Below, piece by piece: positions 34,401 through 43,002 of a stretch of 64,000 nt of DNA (positions are counted from its first letter, which is position 1; the number at the start of each line of letters is the position of its first letter). The notes beneath the pieces were generated by a model. That model made no database searches and had not been told where the DNA came from. It was given only the letters and a program-made list of their open reading frames with translations. The DNA lies in the NCBI GenBank assembly GCA_031549685.1, contig JAVBPG010000010.1:11406-75405 (forward strand), written 5' to 3'. Position numbers and translations under genes: made by a program. This DNA comes from JAITMY01 sp031549685 (lineage in GTDB: Bacteria > Bacteroidota > Bacteroidia > Bacteroidales > UBA932).

Positions 34401-36222
34401 TGATTAATAATTTTGCATCTTCCGGCGTCAGCTTAGGGTCGGCGGAAAGCATAAGTGCTACAGCACCGGTTACCACGGGCGAGGCCATGGAGGTGCCGCT
34501 CATTACCGCGTAGTAAAAGTTAGTTCCGGTGGATTCTTTAGCTACCAAATCCTCGGGATAGTTAGTTTGTGTACCGCTTTCCTGGCTATTTATAGATGAA
34601 ATAACAAGCAGCCCCGGCGCCAGCACATCGGGCTTGGTGCGCCCGTCGAGCGTGGGGCCGAGCGATGAAAATCCGGTTACCTGACCGGTGCTTCCGTAGC
34701 TGGTTTGTGATTGCAGTCCAAACGAAAGACTTTGGTACGAGGTGCGCAGGTTGTACGCTCCGGCCGAAATAATTTTGTTTGCGGTAGCGCCTATTTCGCC
34801 GGCAGTGTAGTTGGCATCACCATCCAGCCACTTGCTGCTGCTCACGAGAGCGCTTAGCGCAAAATCGTACAGCGCGTTCCACATGTGAACGGTAGAGCCC
34901 GACTCGCTAAGCACTACGACCGCAACACCGTACTTGCTTTGGTTGGTGTTGCGGATGTAAATATCGGCCATGGGCCTGTTGTTGGAGTTGCTGGAGGCGG
35001 AGTAGCTCTCGGCTTCAACCTCAATGGTTGCCCTGGAGCTGCCGGAGCCTACCGTAAGGGTTTTGCCGGCTATGCCTTCGCTGCTTGCCGTCGAAGCCCA
35101 AGCGTAGGTGGCGGTGCTTACTTTTTGCTTACTCACTTTATCCCAAACTTCTACGGAGTATTTAAAGTTTTTGTTTACATCGCCCCAAATTTCCACCATG
35201 GTTTCGGGGTCGTAGTCGGTATCGGTATCTACGCTGGCAATGGTGCGAATGGTATCGGTAGCACTTGTAAAGGTGTGCTGCGCGTGGAGTTTGGTGTCAC
35301 CCTCGTTGCCCACAGCACCTACTACAATCAGGCCGCTGTCAACCAGCGCGTCAAGCGCCACATCAAAATCCGAGGTGCCATCGTGCGGGCCGTAGTGCAT
35401 GCCTAAGCTGAGGTTTACAACGGCAGGTTTTCCAACCGATTTTGCGTATCTAAAAATGTAGCTAATGCCATCAATAACATCATTATCGCCGTCGCTTAGC
35501 TGTACAAAAACAATATCGGCCTCGGGCGCCATGCCTATGTACTTGCCCACATTTCCGCCTGAGCCAGCGGCAATGCCGGTTACGTGCGTGCCGTGCGAAT
35601 CCTCGGTGGACGATGCCTTTTTGCTTTGCAGCTGCGAGTAGGTGGTGTACTCGGCGCCGTAGCCAAAGCCTGCGGGCCTGGTGCCCGTAGCAGTTTGATC
35701 CCACACGCGCTTAATGCGCGTTCCGCCTTTGCCGTCGGAAAACATGGGGTGCAGGTAGTCCAGCCCGTAGTCGCACACGCCTACAATAACGCCTTTACCC
35801 TTGTAAGCCTGGGTAAGATTTCCTAAGCCTTTTTGTACCGAATCGGCATTAACCGAGGGCACAGCATCGTTGAGCACCTTGCGCACCTTATGTCCAATGC
35901 GAACGCGTTTTACTTGCTCCAGCTCGGCCAACTTTTCAATATTGCTAACAGGAATGGTGATGGTGGCTACGTTACTAGCCTGAGTACCAATGGTGGCGCC
36001 CAACTCATTCAGCTGCTCTTGGCTGGGAGTTTCATCAAAGCGAATAACCAGGTTGACCAGCTCATCGGCCTGCTGCGCGGATTTGATCAGCCTGCTCTTT
36101 GTGGATGCCTGCCTGCTCTCCAGCCAGCGAGAGGTTTCCAACGATAGCTTGTTTGACGTGGCAATAGCCTGGATGCTTACTAAGCTCGCTATGGCTACCA
36201 GTAGCGCTGCACGAAATTTCAT
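31420..36222 (-). CDS. Secreted subtilisin-like (S8) protease with four DUF6359 repeats and a T9SS sorting domain
   Basis: A 1600-residue exported protein. The ATG at 36220-36222 gives a signal peptide (FRAALLVAIASLVSIQAIA); an in-frame TTG two codons upstream is less likely. A pro-region (~30-120) is followed by the S8 domain with Asp151 (VGVCDYGLDYLHP), His210 (DSHGTHVTG) and Ser578 (MSGTSMASP). After a GPGPSGEGG linker come beta-rich domains (~650-930), then four DUF6359 domains (near 935-1055, 1075-1195, 1220-1345 and 1390-1510), separated by PTDPTDP linkers. The C-terminus (YPNPTPEKLSIEL ... GCYVLRI) is a type A T9SS sorting domain. It is likely cell-surface anchored or released and degrades external protein. 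Confidence 0.93.
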   Translation of the reverse strand: MKFRAALLVAIASLVSIQAIATSNKLSLETSRWLESRQASTKSRLIKSAQQADELVNLVIRFDETPSQEQLNELGATIGTQASNVATITIPVSNIEKLAELEQVKRVRIGHKVRKVLNDAVPSVNADSVQKGLGNLTQAYKGKGVIVGVCDYGLDYLHPMFSDGKGGTRIKRVWDQTATGTRPAGFGYGAEYTTYSQLQSKKASSTEDSHGTHVTGIAAGSGGNVGKYIGMAPEADIVFVQLSDGDNDVIDGISYIFRYAKSVGKPAVVNLSLGMHYGPHDGTSDFDVALDALVDSGLIVVGAVGNEGDTKLHAQHTFTSATDTIRTIASVDTDTDYDPETMVEIWGDVNKNFKYSVEVWDKVSKQKVSTATYAWASTASSEGIAGKTLTVGSGSSRATIEVEAESYSASSNSNNRPMADIYIRNTNQSKYGVAVVVLSESGSTVHMWNALYDFALSALVSSSKWLDGDANYTAGEIGATANKIISAGAYNLRTSYQSLSFGLQSQTSYGSTGQVTGFSSLGPTLDGRTKPDVLAPGLLVISSINSQESGTQTNYPEDLVAKESTGTNFYYAVMSGTSMASPVVTGAVALMLSADPKLTPEDAKLLIKKHATIDSYISGKSANQIGSGKLNVNRVMNDPLLLGKAMEVDTTTTPPGPGPSGEGGQIFFEDCGTAGGKVSVAAYSDWTNKTVSYSGTADVRTTSALNAHIWFASSNTKYVTISGINTQGYDSIRLSFKVTSQAAGNASNVTVSGTGTNVSPFTVTIPSQTISTGDNAFTTISNLQGIPATSNLTLTFTVSGQSTGYRVDDIEITGKSTAGPGPATDVTPPTITFMDMSYTAQTVAASLDVQDTQSGVKSVAMYWGNTEGDTTKGKLPLACENASNLYHASKTVDISFSPIYCTFVAYDSAGNKATLAHTHGSGDSDSTDFSGDGTQTSPYNVASAIKNQGTTGVYVAGYIVGIVNNGVTTYASTSDANFASGFNSSTNVFIADSKSETDPMRCINVKLNDNPALVANLRSTVNLMDNPANKGKYLVVKGNLQASFTALPGIRAISEYQLKDSTAVDPTDPTDPSGSGTKANPYSVADGISKQGENSVYVGGYIVGVVNNGVTAYAGTGDANFTSGFNSSTNVFIADSKSETDPMKCINVKLNDNPALVANLRSTVNLMDNPANRGKYLVVKGNLQASFTALPGVRTIAEYELKDSAPVNPTDPTDPTDPSGSGTKANPYSVADGISKQGENSVYVGGYIVGVVNNGVTAYAGTGDANFTSGFNSSTNVFIADSKSETDPMKCINVKLNDNPALVANLRSTVNLMDNPANRGKYLVVKGNLQASFTALPGVRAIAEYELKDSAPVDPTDPTDPTDPTDPTDPSDPQDPSGSGSKANPYNVAAAIDHQGATGVYVAGYVVGVVNNGVAVYTSAGDVNFTSGFNSSTNVFIADSKSETNPLRCINVKLNDNPALVANLRSTVNLMDNPANRGKYLVAKGNLQGSYSALPGIRNIAEFVLLDSVPGEPSTGILSGVDQMLTFKIYPNPTPEKLSIELPDNTPLQKVEIFDTNGVLRFVQNGNSTQLSVGRLPSGCYVLRISTGKGTGSQLLQVVR
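31690..33420. repeat. Four tandem ~430-bp repeats within the protease gene
   Basis: The DUF6359 coding units are near-identical in DNA. The two units at about 32190-32570 and 32630-33010 differ at few positions, while the first and last are more diverged. Proline-threonine-aspartate linkers between them are made of GGGTCNGTNGG-type 9-bp repeats (32090-32165). This pattern is expected from recent unequal recombination. Confidence 0.9.
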
Positions 36223-36375
36223 ACTCAATGATTTTTTAATCAGTTATGTAAAAGGAAAAATAAAGGTAGCAAAATATTTAAATCCTTTATGTTAAAAAAA
36301 CATTGCTATTATGTTAATGCGATGGTTATCTGATGATTGTTGAAGTGGCTTGAGGTTGGAATTTAAAACAGCTCA

Positions 36376-36894
36376 TTAGTGGAGTTCAATGCTTCCGCTA
36401 ACTCCGGACAGGGCGTTGGCCTGCAGCTCAAGCACCAGGGCGTACTCGTTGGGGACGAGCGATTGCGTTATGGCGTACCCACTAATGGAGCTAAATCCGA
36501 AGCGACTATAGTAGGCCGGGTCGCCCACCAAAAAAATATACTTATAGCCCAACTTTTTGGCACGCTCTAAGCTGTCACGTACTAATGCGGAGCCTACCCC
36601 CTTGTTGCGGTACTCCAGTAGTACCGACAGGGGCGAGAGCAGCAGCGCGTCCTGCTTGTGCCCCTCGTGGTCAATGTGTATTTTGGTAAGCATAATGTGC
36701 CCGATAAGCCGGTTGTTCTCCTCGGCCACCAGCGCCAGCCCGGGAATGTAGCCCGCGCCGCTGCGCAACTTTACGGCGTAATCCTGCTCATCGCCGTCTT
36801 TTACCTTGGCGGTTTCAAAAGCAACTTTTACCAGCGAATAAATTTCGTTGTAGTCGGCAGCTGTTTCGGGTCGGATGCGCATTTTATTTACCAT
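36376..36894 (-). CDS. GNAT-family N-acetyltransferase
   Basis: A 172-residue YhbS-like acetyltransferase: IRPETAADYNEI at the start, the acetyl-CoA loop RNKGVGSALVRDSLERAKKLGY (V-x-x-x-R/Q-x-x-G/A form, ~96-117; cited in parts) and GDPAYYSRFGFS, a signature of the YhbS subgroup. The acceptor substrate is unknown. Its ATG lies inside the last codons of the upstream MalY/PatB gene (11-base overlap), so the two are translationally coupled. Confidence 0.88.
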   Translation of the reverse strand: MVNKMRIRPETAADYNEIYSLVKVAFETAKVKDGDEQDYAVKLRSGAGYIPGLALVAEENNRLIGHIMLTKIHIDHEGHKQDALLLSPLSVLLEYRNKGVGSALVRDSLERAKKLGYKYIFLVGDPAYYSRFGFSSISGYAITQSLVPNEYALVLELQANALSGVSGSIELH

Positions 36895-38056
36895 TAATGG
36901 CCTCCCGCAGCTGCTCCAGCGCCTGTGCCACCACGCTGCGCGGGCGGGCCAGGTTGAGCCGCATAAAGCCCTCGCCGTTGTCGCCGTAGGCGCTGCCGTC
37001 GTTGAGCGCCAGGCGGGCTTTGCTTACGAGCAGCTCCTTCAGCTCGCCTTGCGGCAGCTTGAGCGCCCTGAAGTCGAGCCACATAAGGTAGGTGGCCTGC
37101 GGCGTGACGGGCGTTACCTGCGGGATATTTTTTTGCAAAAAATCGGCGGTAAAGGCAACGTTGCCCTCCACGTAGCGCAGCAGCTCGCCGAGCCACTGCT
37201 CGCCTTTTTCGAAGGCGGCGGTGGTGCTTTCGAAGGCAAAAATGTTGGGCATAATGCACTCGTAGCGGCAAACGTAGCTGTACACCTTTTGCCATAGCTC
37301 CCTGTTGGGGATAATGCAGAACGCGCTGGCCAGGCCCGCCATGTTGAAGGTTTTGGTCGAGGCCATAAGCGTAACGCTGTTGTTGCGCGCCCAGTCCGAC
37401 ACGTTGGCAAAGGTGGTGTGCCGGTAGCCGCTCAGCGTGAGGTCGCAGTGTATTTCGTCCGACACCACCGGTACGCTGTACTTTTGGCAAATGGCGGCCA
37501 TTTGCTCCAGCTCGCCGCGCGTCCACACGCGGCCGCCGGGGTTGTGCGGGTTGCAGAGGTAGAACAGCGACGAGCGGCTTGCGCAGGCCTCAAAGTCCGA
37601 CCAATTTATTTCAAAGTGCGCGCTGCCCAGCGTAAGCTTGCTGCAGATGGCTGTCCGCTCGTTATTCTTTATGACCGAAAAAAACGGGGTGTAAACGGGC
37701 GGCTGAACCATCACGCCGTCGCCGGGCTGCGTGAGGCAGTTGAGCGAGTGCGCCAGCCCGGGCACCACGCCGGGCAGGTAGCCTATGTGCCCCTTTTCGA
37801 TGCTCAGCCCGTGGCGCTTTTGCACCCAATTTATAATGGCTTGGTAGTATTTTTCGGGGGTAACGGTGTAGCCGAAAATCTCGTGCTCGCAGCGCTTTCG
37901 TATGGCGTCAACAATAAAGTCGGGGGTGCGGAAATCCATGTCGGCCACCCACAGCGAGGTGAGGTCGGGGCGGCCAAAATTCTCCTCCAACATTTCAACG
38001 CTCACGCAGTTGCTGTTGTGCCGGTCGATAATTTCGTCGAAGTTGTACATCGCCAT
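36884..38056 (-). CDS. MalY/PatB-family PLP-dependent C-S lyase (cystathionine beta-lyase type)
   Basis: A 390-residue fold-type I PLP enzyme. Features are LWVADMDFRTPDFI (~35-48), FGYTVTPEKYYQAI (~61-74), PPVYTPFFSVI (~119-129), NPHNPGGRVWT (~169-179), VVSDEIHCDLTL (~197-208) and the Schiff-base Lys235 in ASTKTFNMAGL. These match MalY/PatB enzymes that cleave cystathionine or cysteine conjugates to thiol, pyruvate and ammonia. Co-translation with the GNAT gene suggests coupled amine or thiol metabolism, but this is inference. Confidence 0.9.
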   Translation of the reverse strand: MAMYNFDEIIDRHNSNCVSVEMLEENFGRPDLTSLWVADMDFRTPDFIVDAIRKRCEHEIFGYTVTPEKYYQAIINWVQKRHGLSIEKGHIGYLPGVVPGLAHSLNCLTQPGDGVMVQPPVYTPFFSVIKNNERTAICSKLTLGSAHFEINWSDFEACASRSSLFYLCNPHNPGGRVWTRGELEQMAAICQKYSVPVVSDEIHCDLTLSGYRHTTFANVSDWARNNSVTLMASTKTFNMAGLASAFCIIPNRELWQKVYSYVCRYECIMPNIFAFESTTAAFEKGEQWLGELLRYVEGNVAFTADFLQKNIPQVTPVTPQATYLMWLDFRALKLPQGELKELLVSKARLALNDGSAYGDNGEGFMRLNLARPRSVVAQALEQLREAINGK

Positions 38057-38127
38057 TTTTTTTGTTTGCGAAGATAGTAAAAAGTCCGGTGTCCTGTTTT
38101 TCGTTCGCCCGCTATCGTTAATTTCAC

Positions 38128-38135
38128 TATTTTTG
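38128..38135 (+). promoter_or_regulatory. -7 box of the sodium:solute symporter gene
   Basis: TATTTTTG, 40 bases before the ATG at 38175, in the 118-base gap to the divergent MalY/PatB gene. Confidence 0.5.
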
Positions 38136-38174
38136 CAGGCAAGAAGTTAAGCAACCCCTAATTCCTAATCCCGA

Positions 38175-39638
38175 ATGTCCTTTTCTCCATACCTAATCCT
38201 TACCATTATAGCTATTTACTTTGCGGTGCTCATGCTGGTGGCCTGGCTTACCACGCGGCGCGTGCAGGTCGATTCGTTTTACTTAGGCAACCGCAAAACG
38301 CCGTGGTACATTATCGCCTTCGGCATGATAGGGTCGAGCATTTCGGGCGTTACGTTCATCTCGGTGCCGGGCATGGTGGGCGCCAGCCAGTTTTCGTACA
38401 TCCAAATGGTAATGGGCTTTGTGCTGGGCTACATCGTGGTGGCGCAGGTGCTGCTGCCGCTGTACTACGGCCTGGGGCTCACATCCATATACACCTACTT
38501 GGAAAAGCGCTTCGGGCACTACAGCTACAAAACCGGCGCCGTCTTTTTTCTCATTTCGCGCGTGCTGGGCTCCTCCATCCGCCTGCTGGTGGTGGCCATC
38601 GTGCTGCAGGCGCTGGTGTTCGATAAGCTGGGAATTCCCTTTGTGGCCAACGTGTTTTTTACCATCCTGCTGGTGTACCTCTACACCTACAAGGGCGGCA
38701 TCAAAACCATCATCTGGACGGATGCCCTGCAAACGCTGGCGCTGCTGTCAACCCTGGTGCTGTGCATGGTGGGCCTGGCCAGGAGCATGGACCTGTCGCT
38801 TGCAGGCGTGTGGAATTTGGTGGCCGACAGCGAATTTTCGCGCACCTTTTTCTTCGACAACCCAAGCGATAAGCGCTACTTCTTCAAGCAGTTCTTGGCG
38901 GGCGTGTTTACCACCATTACCATGACGGGGCTGGATCAGGATTTGATGCAGAAGAACATCAGCTGCAAAAACCTGCGCGATGCGCAGCGCAATATGCGCA
39001 GCTACGGTATTGCGTTTTTGCCCATCAACATTTTGTTCCTCGCGCTCGGCGTGCTGCTCTACACCTTTATTGCCCGCAACGGCCTGCCCATGCCGGCCAA
39101 GCCCGACGAAATTTTTCCTTTTATTGCCACCGGCGGATTCCTGCCTCCCGTGGTGGGCGTGCTGTTCCTGGTGGGTATTATTGCCGCCACGTATGCCAGC
39201 GCTGACAGCGCGCTGGCGGCGCTTACCACCTCATTTACCATCGATATTCTGAACGTAAAGGACTGCGATCCGCGGCTGAAGCAAAAGCGCCGCTGGGTGC
39301 ACCTGGGCATGAGCCTCACCTTTGTACTGCTCATTTTGGTATTCAGATTTTTTTACTCCGAAAGCATTATCAACACCGTGTATAAGGTGGCGGGCTACAC
39401 CTACGGGCCGCTGCTGGGCTTGTTTGCCTTTGGGCTGTTTACCAAAATGCCCGTGCGCGACCGCTACGTGCCTTGGGTGGCGGCGCTCTCGCCCCTGCTT
39501 TCGTTTGCGCTGGCGAAGCTCTCGCCCATCGTTTTCAACGGCTACGAGATAGGCTTCGAAATTCTTATTATCAACGGGGCGATAACGTTCCTGGGCCTGC
39601 TGCTGCTGCGGAAGAAAAGGGTGGAGGTGGAGATATAG
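38175..39638 (+). CDS. Sodium:solute symporter (SSF family)
   Basis: A 487-residue transporter with about 13 membrane segments. SSF signatures include DSFYLGNRKTPWYIIAFGMIGSSISGVTFISVPG (residues ~33-66; cited as parts FYLGNRKTPW and SSISGVTFISVPG), QMVMGFVLGYIVVA and GIIAATYASADSALAALTTSF (~333-353), the latter with the sodium-site serines. SSF members carry sugars, amino acids, sialic acid or carboxylates. The substrate cannot be assigned and no catabolic gene is adjacent. The C-terminus is basic and cytoplasmic. Confidence 0.92.
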   Translation: MSFSPYLILTIIAIYFAVLMLVAWLTTRRVQVDSFYLGNRKTPWYIIAFGMIGSSISGVTFISVPGMVGASQFSYIQMVMGFVLGYIVVAQVLLPLYYGLGLTSIYTYLEKRFGHYSYKTGAVFFLISRVLGSSIRLLVVAIVLQALVFDKLGIPFVANVFFTILLVYLYTYKGGIKTIIWTDALQTLALLSTLVLCMVGLARSMDLSLAGVWNLVADSEFSRTFFFDNPSDKRYFFKQFLAGVFTTITMTGLDQDLMQKNISCKNLRDAQRNMRSYGIAFLPINILFLALGVLLYTFIARNGLPMPAKPDEIFPFIATGGFLPPVVGVLFLVGIIAATYASADSALAALTTSFTIDILNVKDCDPRLKQKRRWVHLGMSLTFVLLILVFRFFYSESIINTVYKVAGYTYGPLLGLFAFGLFTKMPVRDRYVPWVAALSPLLSFALAKLSPIVFNGYEIGFEILIINGAITFLGLLLLRKKRVEVEI

Positions 39639-40011
39639 TTAGTGAGCATTTGTAATAGGTGGAGGATGCTATTCATTGTGCAAGTTCTGCCAAGAGCGTC
39701 ATTGCGAGCGGAGCGAAGCAATCTTTATAAACGAGCAACGCGAGTAAAATAATTATAGCGCTGAATCCAACCTGTAGTGATTTGTACGATATATATAGTT
39801 TACAACAAATAATTACCCAAACCCCACCGCACTTCCCGCCAAGGACTCAGGATGACAGCTCTTTGTTTGTGTAATTATTTTTTAGAATTCATATAGTAAA
39901 AGATTGGTAAGTAACTGTTAGGAGATAATAAATTTATAATACAAGCAGGTAGATTGTGAGATTGCTTCGCTTCGCTCGCAATGACGTGCTACGACTTAGA
40001 ATAGCTGTAAG
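39639..40011. other. Intergenic region built mainly of one palindromic repeat
   Basis: The 373-base gap has no gene. Its ends are the two arms of a GTCATTGCGAGC palindrome (39698-39725 and 39959-39985), with AT-rich sequence between. Confidence 0.6.
39698..39985. repeat. Widely spaced GTCATTGCGAGC inverted repeat
   Basis: GTCATTGCGAGCGGAGCGAA ... (39698-39725) and its inverse ...TTCGCTCGCAATGAC (39959-39985) are separated by ~230 bases, unlike the compact copies elsewhere. It may be two adjacent opposite half-elements rather than one hairpin. Confidence 0.8.
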
Positions 40012-40812
40012 ATGCCACAAAGAACATTCCAAAATAAAGTCATCTGGGTTACCGGCGCCTCATCGGGCATTGGCGAGGCGCTGGTGTACGCCTTGGTTGA
40101 TGCGGGCGCCATTGTCATTGCCTCGGCGCGCAACACGGCGGAGCTGCTCCGCGTGAAGGAGCAGTGTTCCATACCGGAGGTGTGCCACGTGCTGCCGCTG
40201 GATTTAACAGGAGTTGATACGTTTGAGGGCATCGTAAAGGATGTTTTTGCGAAATTTGAACGGGTGGATTACCTCATCAACAACGGCGGCATCAGCCAGC
40301 GCTCCACCGTGCTCGAAACGCCCGTGGAGATTGACCGCCGCATTATGGAGGTAAATTTTTTCGGCACCGTTGCGCTGACAAAATGCGTGCTGCCCTACAT
40401 GCTAAAGCAGGGCGGCGGACACCTTGCCGCCACCAGCAGCATTTCGGGTAAATTCGGCTTCTACCAGCGCTCGGCCTACGCCGCGTCAAAGCATGCGCTG
40501 CATGGATTTTTTGAGTCGCTGAGGTTAGAGGTGCGTAAGCAAAATATTCGCGTAAGCATGATTGTGCCGGGGCGCGTGAGGACAAACATTTCGCTCAACG
40601 CCATTGACAAGGAGGGTAGGGCGCACGGCAAAATGGACGACGGGCAAAACAGCGGCATCGCACCCGCCAAGGCAGCGCGACAAATTCTGCGAGGCCTTTC
40701 TAAAAATAAGCGCGAGATAAACGTTGGTGGCATGGAGCTGCTCATGCTCTACTTTAAAAGGTTTGCGCCGGGGCTGCACTATTTGATTTCGAAGAATATT
40801 AAGGAGACGTAG
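40012..40812 (+). CDS. Short-chain dehydrogenase/reductase
   Basis: A 266-residue classical SDR. The nucleotide-binding TGASSGIG is at residues 14-21, NNGG at 90-93 (in place of NNAG), and the catalytic residues lie in SSISG (~142-146) and YAASK (Tyr156, Lys160). The DHRS7-like MIVPGRVRTNIS segment (~184-195) follows. It ends in a KRFAPGLHYLISKNIK tail. The substrate is unknown; membrane association through the C-terminus is possible. It is followed by a palindromic repeat and then the tandem VOC gene. Confidence 0.88.
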   Translation: MPQRTFQNKVIWVTGASSGIGEALVYALVDAGAIVIASARNTAELLRVKEQCSIPEVCHVLPLDLTGVDTFEGIVKDVFAKFERVDYLINNGGISQRSTVLETPVEIDRRIMEVNFFGTVALTKCVLPYMLKQGGGHLAATSSISGKFGFYQRSAYAASKHALHGFFESLRLEVRKQNIRVSMIVPGRVRTNISLNAIDKEGRAHGKMDDGQNSGIAPAKAARQILRGLSKNKREINVGGMELLMLYFKRFAPGLHYLISKNIKET

Positions 40813-40827
40813 TCGATACATTGTGGT

Positions 40828-40905
40828 GTCATTGCGGGCTTGACCCGCAATCTCCAAATCAGGAATACTACTAGTCGGGGGATTGCGGGTCAAGCCCGCA
40901 ATGAC
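40828..40905. repeat. GTCATTGCGGGC palindromic repeat
   Basis: Left arm from 40828 (GTCATTGCGGGCTTGACCCG) and right arm ending 40905 (CGGGTCAAGCCCGCAATGAC), with a ~25-base spacer. It matches the copies at 28429 and 29414 closely. Confidence 0.88.
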
Positions 40906-40934
40906 AGAAAAAGTAATAAACACAATTCAAAAAT

Positions 40935-41987
40935 ATGAAAACAATCGTTTCGGGTATTCAGCAAATGGGCATTGGCGTAGCCAACCTGCAGGAGGCCTTC
41001 GCCTGGTACCGCAAGGTTTTTGGCGTTGACATTCCCATTCTCGATGATGAGGGAACAGCCGAGCTGATGCTGCCCTACACGGGCGGTAAGCCGCAAAAGC
41101 GCCACGCCATTTTGGCCATCAGCATCAAGGGCGGCGGCGGCATGGAGATATGGAATTACACGCAGCGCACGCCGCAGGCTCCGGCCTTTGCTCCGCAGCT
41201 GGGCGATTTGGGCATTTGCATTACGAAGGTAAAAACCGTGAGCGCGCAGAAATCCCTGGAGGAAATGAAGCTGCTTGGCGTGGAGCTGCTGAGCGGGGTT
41301 TTGAAAAATCCTGCGGGCGCGGCACACTTTTTTATGAAGGATCCCTACGGAAACGTATTTGAGGTGGTAGAGGAGGGCTCGTGGTTTGGCCGCTCGCCAC
41401 GCCTGACGGGCGGCGTATGCGGCGCATTTGTCGGCGTAACCGATATGGAAAAATCCATCAAGTTCTACAAGGAGATTTTGGGGTTCGACAACATCGTTTT
41501 TGACCAAAGCGATGTGTTTGCCGACCTGGCAGCGGTGTCGGGCGGTAAAAAGTTCCGTCGCGTTTTGCTGACCCACGCTACCCCCCGTAAAGGCCCGTTC
41601 TCCGAGCTGCTGGGGCAGGGCTACGTGGAGCTGGTGCAGGCGTTTGGCTATACGCCTCGCAAAATTTTCGAAGGGCGTCAGTGGGGCGACTTGGGCTTTA
41701 TACACCTCTGCTTTGATGTGAAGAACATGAACGGGCTCAAGGAAATTTGCGCGCAAAAGGGCTGCCCGTTTACCGTTGACACCGGCGATACCTTTGATAT
41801 GGGCGCCGCCGCAGGCCGCTTTGCCTACACCGAAGACCCCGACGGAACGCTGATAGAATTTGTGGAAACCTTCAAGATTCCCATCCTGAAAAAGTACGGC
41901 ATTTTTCTAAACCTGCGTAAGCGCGACCCCGAAAAACCCCTGCCGAGGTACATTTTGAAGGCGTTGAAGTTTATGCGGGTGAAGTGA
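40935..41987 (+). CDS. Tandem-domain VOC (glyoxalase/dioxygenase-fold) protein
   Basis: A 350-residue protein made of two vicinal-oxygen-chelate modules: residues ~5-150 (MGIGVANLQEAFAWYRKVFGVD ... FFMKDPYGNVFEVVEE) and ~155-315 (AFVGVTDMEKSIKFYKEILGF ... TEDPDGTLIEFVETF). Each ends in the metal-ligand Glu context (FEVVE, IEFVE), and HLCFDV supplies a candidate His in the second domain. VOC proteins bind a divalent metal and act as lyases, isomerases or dioxygenases. The reaction is not deducible. The C-terminal 30 residues are an extension rich in Lys and Pro. Confidence 0.85.
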   Translation: MKTIVSGIQQMGIGVANLQEAFAWYRKVFGVDIPILDDEGTAELMLPYTGGKPQKRHAILAISIKGGGGMEIWNYTQRTPQAPAFAPQLGDLGICITKVKTVSAQKSLEEMKLLGVELLSGVLKNPAGAAHFFMKDPYGNVFEVVEEGSWFGRSPRLTGGVCGAFVGVTDMEKSIKFYKEILGFDNIVFDQSDVFADLAAVSGGKKFRRVLLTHATPRKGPFSELLGQGYVELVQAFGYTPRKIFEGRQWGDLGFIHLCFDVKNMNGLKEICAQKGCPFTVDTGDTFDMGAAAGRFAYTEDPDGTLIEFVETFKIPILKKYGIFLNLRKRDPEKPLPRYILKALKFMRVK

Positions 41988-42036
41988 TAGAACGCGGATG
42001 ACGCGGATTTTACGGATTCGCACGGATAGTAATAAT

Positions 42037-42894
42037 ATGAGATTTCAAATTTTTACAATTTTGTTCTTAATTTTATTTGCCCATCCTTCTGTGGGGCAAA
42101 ATAAGATTATGTCTTTTCCTCAGAATGTAAATATTGATGATTATGTAACTTGTCAATGTAATTATGATACAACGCAGATCAAAAGTGTAATAGATAGTTT
42201 AGATTTTGGAGATGAGCGATATGATTATGATTACTCGTACTTTAGATTTGTAGACCTCAATAATGATGGTGCCTGCGAGATTCTACACTATTTTTCGAAT
42301 AGTTTACGAGGTTGGCCTTATGATTTTATGGCAATTTATATGTTTGAAAATGCCTTGAAGAAAATTGGTGATTTTTGGTCTTCTTTAAATTGGGCAGAAA
42401 GTGATGGACGCTTCTTGCAAATAAATTCAAGGAGTATAGGTGGACACAAAACCAATCCTATATATTATAATTCGGTTTGGAGGTTTGATGGTGTTGAGTA
42501 TACTTTGTTTTATAAGCCAGATATGACCAAGGGAGATTTTCAGCAATGTGGAAATATCGCGTATAAGAACAAGCAATATGAAGAAGCTTATACTTGTTTT
42601 AATAATGCCTTATTAACTCCTCATTATTCCGATGATCAGCTACTTGCAAGTGCCAATGACGTTGCTATTACCTTGATTCAACTTAACAGGAGCGAAGAGG
42701 TTGAAACTTTGTTGAAGAAATATTTAGAAAATTGTTTCGACAATAAGGTAAAGGCTGCAGCATATTACAATATAGGACTTGCAAAGGAGAAGATGAACTA
42801 TTATGATGAAGCATTGGTTAATTTTACCCAGTCGTGTAAGTTAAATGAAACAAAGGCATGTCGAGAGAAGATTATTAGCCTTCGCTCACAATGA
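42037..42894 (+). CDS. Exported TPR-containing protein, AT-rich orphan
   Basis: A 285-residue protein with a signal peptide (RFQIFTILFLILFAHPSVGQ). It has a region with DYVTCQCNYDTTQI and a Asp-rich DLNNDGACEIL motif similar to calcium-binding EF-like or FG-GAP loops, then TPR-like repeats (YKNKQYEEAYTCFNNAL ~182-198; YYNIGLAKEKMNYYDEALVNFTQSC ~245-269, cited in parts). I do not recognise the family. The gene is clearly more AT-rich than its neighbours, with A/T-ending codons, which suggests recent acquisition. It is preceded by a segment (41990-42025, ACGCGGAT...CGCACGGAT) that resembles dispersed intergenic repeats. Confidence 0.68.
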   Translation: MRFQIFTILFLILFAHPSVGQNKIMSFPQNVNIDDYVTCQCNYDTTQIKSVIDSLDFGDERYDYDYSYFRFVDLNNDGACEILHYFSNSLRGWPYDFMAIYMFENALKKIGDFWSSLNWAESDGRFLQINSRSIGGHKTNPIYYNSVWRFDGVEYTLFYKPDMTKGDFQQCGNIAYKNKQYEEAYTCFNNALLTPHYSDDQLLASANDVAITLIQLNRSEEVETLLKKYLENCFDNKVKAAAYYNIGLAKEKMNYYDEALVNFTQSCKLNETKACREKIISLRSQ

Positions 42895-43002
42895 TTGATG
42901 GGAAGAGATGTGTTCCGTGAAAATCAGTTGCGAAGCCCGTGTACTCCGTGTGCCATTTTTTGCTAACTTTACGTGATTTTGAAAATTATAAAACACAATA
43001 GC

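Noticed and set aside
36229..36375. Strong promoter for the S8 protease gene
   Set aside because: Only an imperfect TACCTTTA (minus strand, plus 36261-36268) was found, one base off consensus and without a -33 element, so it was not listed as a feature.
39639..40011. tRNA or small RNA gene in the intergenic gap
   Set aside because: No cloverleaf or conserved RNA pattern was found; the structure seen is explained by the palindromic repeat arms. No tRNA was recognised anywhere in the window.
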